From assembly GCF_036323735.1 (NCBI RefSeq), contig NC_086034.1, forward strand, positions 16,498,501 to 16,562,500: DNA of 64,000 nt, given 5' to 3'. Below the pieces are notes generated by a model. The model ran no database searches. It saw nothing but the letters and a program-made list of their open reading frames with translations, and was not told where the DNA came from. The translations under genes were made by a program, and so were the position numbers. Below are positions 59,330 to 64,000 of this stretch, piece by piece. Source of the stretch: Rattus norvegicus (lineage: Eukaryota > Chordata > Mammalia > Rodentia > Muridae). Position 1 is the first letter of the stretch; each line of letters opens with the position of its first letter.

Positions 59330-61332
59330 AAAAGTTTGGCTGCTTAAGAAGAGAGTGTTTAAAAGGTGGTGAGTGCTTTGTACCAGGATGATAGGAAAGA
59401 TACCTCGAGTGCATTTGAGGGATTGGCTAGATTCTCCCAGCAGAGACTCAAGAGCATACAGTTTAAACTCATCTGAAAGATTCCACTTTAAGAAGACAAC
59501 TCCAGGGCTCCCTGCCCACACATAGCAGCCTAAGTGTTTCCCTGCATTCAGCTATCGAGATACACAGAGAACATTACAGCCAATGGTCCAAGCAAACCTG
59601 GCTACTGCTCAAACTAGTAGAGCTCCAAGTCCTTCACGATATGCTGGTTTTGTGAGCACACAGAATGTAACAGTTGCTGTTATATGTAAGCTTTCACCAA
59701 TCTCTCAAAGGAAATCCTGAAAGGCCAGGAAATGTAAGGCAGGGTATGAATTCCTCCTGCCTTCCTTCCTACTCACACTCCCTCTCTCCTTATCTTCCAT
59801 GAAGTGAGTAGCATCTACCATATGTTCCTATGACCATGATGTTGCCTCTCTAAAGGCTCATAATCATAGAGTCAAATCACAGACTAAAACATCTGAGGTC
59901 ATGATTAAAAGTAAACACTCCTTAAAGGTATTTATGTCAGAGATTCTACTGAAGATTTTTATAGACATGGAAGTGATCTGTGTCCTCATCCAAAGATTAA
60001 CCAGAAACCTAGTATCCAATAAGAAGGGGAACTAGAGATGAAGAAGAAAGAACGATTCCCAGGCAATTGCTCAGTGAGTGAAGTTATGTGAAGAGAAAAG
60101 AATACACTGATGATATTACTTACCAGGTTTAACATCTGGTTAGAGGCCTCCATTCAAAAATGAGGGTGAGACAACAGGAAAGGAGGACAAAGTCCTTGGA
60201 AAATAGAAAAGTAATTGTTCCATGAGAAGAAGCATAGAACAGTAAAAGCAACAGGAAAAAGAAGAATCCAGCACCATCCTGTAATTTAGTTAGGGCACAT
60301 TCAACAAAACAGCGATCTAGGACTCCAGGGAATGGCCTAGGCCACATGACTGTAGTAATACTGTAGTGCATACAGAGCATAGATAGCTGAGAGACTTTAC
60401 AAATGATCTCAATGACTGACTAACAGGCAGCAATCTTCCACTGGGCTCTGCAGCTAGCTTCCTGGAAACAGCAGGCAAGGCTCTGAAGGCACCAGTTTCT
60501 TGGCTTTAAGGAGAGAAAATTGGTCAAATCAATCATAAATAGCTAACCCAAGAAGGAGCACTCAGAGAGAAAGCTGTGCTGTCTCAAAGAAGAACACGGG
60601 CTTTAAATCAAAGACATGGGTATCACGTACAATTTCTTCTACTTAATAAACTTGAACCCAGAATAAGTCACTTTCTCTTCCAGATTTTTTTCTTACTCAA
60701 TATATGAATATGTATGTATGCCTTGGGATTACCATGGGGGGGGTGCTCTATGTTAAAGAGCTTTGTAAAATGCTATGCAAAAGTGAATGGTTTAGAGTTA
60801 CTTCTATTCAGAAGTATGAGATTCCCTTAATTGCAAGGAGATTCTACATGGAAAAGAATTCAGGAAAGAAGGAAATAATTTCATACTTGCCAACACAGTC
60901 TCAAGTTGTTGAATTATTGCATACATTTTGCAGCTTTCTCTAACCCAGCACACACCTTTGGAAACCAAATAATAAAAGACACCACTCCTGACTACTACTC
61001 ATAACAGGATAGGGTCAGAGATTGTCTAAGAATTGGCCATTTTGCAATTTGGAGGGATTTGTAAAATGTCCAAGAATAGCTATTTAATAAAGGTCCCTAA
61101 TTCTTGGACAGAAAGATTCTCTAAAACTATTAGTGATTTGGGACTGAAATTCTAAATTAGTACCCAGAAATTAGCACTGAAAATGACTGTCACAACTGCT
61201 GGGGCACTCCCATAGTGATAACTTCTTTAACAAAGAGAAGCAAGCATAAGCTATCCCTTACAAAGCATGCTTTTGAGAGCAATATTGTTTTCTGGTCATT
61301 GAAAATGTAATAAACACTATGAATTCAAATCT
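59330..61332. other. Unassigned sequence with a possible old LTR at about 59705-59960
   Basis: 'gtgagtagcatctaccatat' and 'ttaaaggtatttatgtcaga' recall a MaLR-type LTR tail. I recognise nothing else. Antisense frames at 60129-60380 are not supported as genes. Confidence 0.35.
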
Positions 61333-62145
61333 GGTAGGGGAGATAGCTGGACTCTCAGAAGTTCAGACAATCCTGAGAGCTCAGGGGAGATCACAACTTT
61401 AGCTCACATTCCTGGCCCAAGAGGAACCTGCCTAGCGCCCGCAGGATACAGGAACATAGGAGAAATCAGCAGCAGGAACCTTCTGGTTTCTCCCTGTGCT
61501 TTGAACTGAACCAGTCCCAAAGCTCTCTGTACCCAAATCCCATGGAGGAAAGAGCTGGACTTTCAGAAATGTTGGCAATCCTGAGTGCTCAGAGGAGACA
61601 ATTACTTCTACCCACATATCTGACCCAAGAGGAACCCACCTAGTGCCCTCTCTACCCTCTGGGCACAGGAAAATAGGAGCAGTCAGGGGCAGGACCCTTC
61701 CAGTTTTTGCCTGAGCCCAGAGCTGAAAGACCGTTGCCTGGAGAGATGACACATCTGAGAACAGAGGTAAGATCAACCCTTCTGCTCCAAGTGACCCTCC
61801 CGGATGCTACAGGACACACAAACCCAGAAGCAGCTCTCAGTTCCCAGATTCAGCTGAATGAAAAGAGATCTACATGAGTAATGACCCTTAAGGAGGGTTA
61901 AGCCACTGTCAGAGACAGCAATACAAGCTAACACCAGAGACAACCTGATGAAAAGAGGCAAGCACAGCAACCTAGGCAACAGAAAATGAGACTACTTGGC
62001 ATCATTAGAGCCCAGTTCTCCCACCAAAGCAAATATTGAAAATCCAAACACACTGGCAAACCAAGATTTGGATTTAAAATCACACCTCATGATGATGATA
62101 TACTATGTTAAGAAGGACATAAATAAGTCCGTTAAAGAAAAACAA
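61333..62145 (+). mobile_element. Truncated L1 5' UTR and ORF1 start (first of two)
   Basis: A rat-type L1 5' UTR (61333-61810) has repeated units 'cccaagaggaac.tgcctag' and 'tctgctccaagtgaccctcc'. A leader and the ORF1 start codon at 61948 follow. The frame meets TGA at codon 14 (61987), where the second copy has Gln. The sequence then tracks ORF1 (SSPTKAN.., DLDLKSH..) and stops at about 62145, joined directly to another L1 5' UTR. It is dead and is probably the fragment of an older L1. Confidence 0.85.
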
Positions 62146-63187
62146 GATGGGGAGGGAGAGCTAGACCTTCAGAGGGGCAGGCATGCCTGGGAAACCAGAG
62201 GAGACTACTCTCTGCCCACATTTCTGACTCTAGAGGAAAACACCTAGTGCCATCAGGGCCTCATGGGCACAGGGACCCAGAAGTAGGGGCAGGCACTTCT
62301 GGTTACTGCCCTCACTGAGAGCTGAAACCAAGCCCCAATGAGCAACTTCAGACCCAAGAGTTAAGATCAACTTTTCTGCTCCAAGTGACCTACCTGGTGG
62401 ACTCAGGACACACAAAAGAAAATTCCTCTAGGACTGGACACTTCCACTTTCTAAATGGTGCCCAAACCTCACTGATCCCGGCCCACAGCCCCCACACCCA
62501 GGGGGAGAGAGAGCTAATCACCCAGACGTGTGGGCAATCCTGAGACTGCAGGGCAGGAGAGACCGACACCTCTGCCCACCTTTGCCCACATCCCTGTCCC
62601 AAGAGGAAACTGTATAGGGCCTCTGGGAACAGGAAGATAGGGGCAGTCAAGCTGCATGAGCCCTGTGGTTCAGACTGCACACAGATCTGAAGGGACCCGT
62701 CAAACAGCTCCCTGCACCCAAATCCCATGGGAAGGAGACCTAGACCTTCAGTGGGAAAGATGCACCTGGTAAACCAGAGGAGACTACTCTCTGCCCATAT
62801 TTCTGACTCTAGAGGAAAACACCTAGCGCCATCAGGGCCCTGTGCACACAGGGACCCAGAAGCAGGGGCAGGCCCTTCTGGTTGCTGCCCTCACAAAGGG
62901 GTGAAACCCAGCCCAGAGGAGTGACTTCAGGCCTGAGACCAGAGATAAGACCAACTTTTCTGCTCCAAGTGACCTGCCTGGTGGACTCAGGACACATGCC
63001 CACAGGAACAGCTGAAAGCCAGGGGACAGGAACAACTACACGCCTGAAAGCAGAACACTCTGTTCCCATTACTGGCTGAAAGAAAACAGGAAAAGAGGAC
63101 TACAGCACTCCTGACACACAGGCCTATAGGATGGTCAAGCCACTGTCAGAAATAGCAGAACAAGGTAACACCAGAGGCAACCTGGTG
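62146..63187 (+). mobile_element. L1 (rat type) 5' UTR, second copy
   Basis: It contains internal repeats: 62162-62413 and 62741-62996 are homologous at an offset of about 580 bases ('gaggagactactctctgccc', 'gaaaacacctagcgccatc'). The part in between (about 62495-62730) matches the first 200 bases of the neighbouring 5' UTR. The element runs on into ORF1. The L1 5' UTR carries the Pol II promoter in this family. Promoter activity here is inferred only. Confidence 0.85.
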
Positions 63188-64000
63188 ATGAGAGGAAAGC
63201 ACGGGAACCCAAGCAACAGAAACCAAGACTACATGGCATCATCCGAGCCCAATTCCCCCACCAAAGCAAACACTGAATATCCAAACACACCAGAAAAGCA
63301 AGATCTAGATTTAAAATCACATTCGAACATGGTGATGGAGAACTTTAAAAAAGACATAAAGAACTCCCTTGGAGAAATGCAGGAAAACACAAGTAAACAA
63401 ATAGAAGGAAGCCCTTAGAGAGGAAACACAAAAATCCCTGAAAGAATTACAGGAAAACACAATCAAACCGGTGAAAGAATTGAAAATGGAAATAGAAACA
63501 ATAAAGAAAGTACACAGGGAGACAACGTTGGATATAGAAAACCAAAGGAAGAGACAAGGAGCCATAGATACAAGCATTACCAACAGAATACAAGAGATAG
63601 AAGAAAAAATTTCAGAGGCAGAAGATTCCACAGAAATCATTCACACAACTGTCAAAGATAATGTAAAACGGAAAGAGCTACTAGCCCAAAACGTACAGGA
63701 AATCCAGGACACAATGAGAAGATCAAACCTAAGGATAACAGGTATAGAAGAGATTGAAGACTCCCAGCTCAAAGGACCAGTAAATATCTTCAACAAAATC
63801 ATAGAAGAAAACTTCCCCAACCTAAAGAAAGAGATGCCCATAAACATACAAGAAGCCAACAGAACTCCAAATAGATTGGATCAGAAAAGAAACTCCTCCC
63901 ATCACATAATAGTCAAAACACCAAATGCACAAAACAAAGAAAGAATATTAAAAGCAGTAAGGGGAAAAGGTCAAGTAACATATAAAGGCAGACCTATCAG
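63188..64000 (+). pseudogene. L1 ORF1 (RNA-binding protein), frameshifted, runs off the window
   Basis: ORF1p is the trimeric coiled-coil RNA-binding chaperone of L1 particles. The start at 63188 (MRGKHGNPSNRNQDYMASSEP) is the family's usual one. An upstream in-frame ATG at 63131 exists, but the copies differ there. The frame meets a stop at 63416. Reading one base shifted from about 63408, it continues without a stop to the window's end through the coiled coil (heptad-rich 63420-63700) and into the RRM-like core (SQLKGPVNIFNKIIEENFPN, then RNSSHHIIVKTPNAQNKERILKA). So one base (probably an extra G near 63408) breaks an otherwise open ORF1. Confidence 0.88.

Noticed and set aside
59108..59521. 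137-codon minus-strand frame with poly-Phe
   Set aside because: The poly-Phe comes from the ID element's A-tail, and the stretch with 'FSELGTEPRALRFLGK' is the ID body in antisense. The same peptide appears at every ID copy.
61996..62247. 83-codon frame considered as a separate small gene
   Set aside because: It is L1 ORF1 N-terminal sequence (from a TTG where the neighbour copy has ATG) read on into the next L1 5' UTR.
61432..63069. Several minus-strand frames of 60-114 codons with similar peptides
   Set aside because: Antisense readings of the repeated units in the L1 5' UTR. The similarity reflects the DNA repeats, not a protein family.

Overview
This is mammalian intergenic DNA, almost certainly from the brown rat (Rattus) or a very close relative. 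The evidence is five young ID SINEs of the BC1 type with A-tails and target-site duplications, several B2 SINEs, degraded B1 SINEs, rodent L1 (Lx / L1_Rn type) 3' UTRs and 5' UTRs, rodent LTR repeats, and long microsatellites. I found no intact protein-coding gene, no convincing exon, no tRNA or rRNA gene and no CRISPR array. The longest open frames are antisense or frame shadows of repeats and microsatellites.

Layout. 1-19 kb: mostly unassigned A/T-rich sequence with scattered old LTR copies, old SINEs, a young 5'-truncated ID element (14.9 kb) and a 162-bp direct duplication (16.2 and 17.4 kb). 19-30 kb: L1 3'-end fragments at 19.1 kb and 25.3-26.1 kb (the second with an inverted 5' part), a young antisense ID (21.4 kb) and a likely solo LTR (27.6-28.1 kb). 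30.2-32.4 kb: an old L1 tail, then a processed pseudogene of the splicing factor PRPF31. 33-38 kb: unassigned sequence with long TC, GGAA and TA tracts. 38-58 kb: a dense L1 graveyard in which ancient L1 relics are split by younger L1s, B2s and IDs. Three more L1s there have inverted 5' parts. 58-61 kb: LTR-like remnants and a young ID. 61.3-64 kb: the 5' end of a rat-type L1, made of a truncated older 5' UTR/ORF1 start followed by a second 5' UTR and an ORF1 that runs off the window with one frameshift.

The window is best read as a record of retrotransposition. L1 machinery accounts for the L1s themselves, the SINEs and the PRPF31 retrocopy. The strongest structural observations are four L1s with 5' inversions of the twin-priming kind, which can be shown by comparing copies inside the window, the 96%-identical direct duplication of unknown origin, and the tandem L1 5' ends at the right edge. 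I see no sign of a previously undescribed biological system. Repeat family names are from recognition by eye and would need RepeatMasker to settle.
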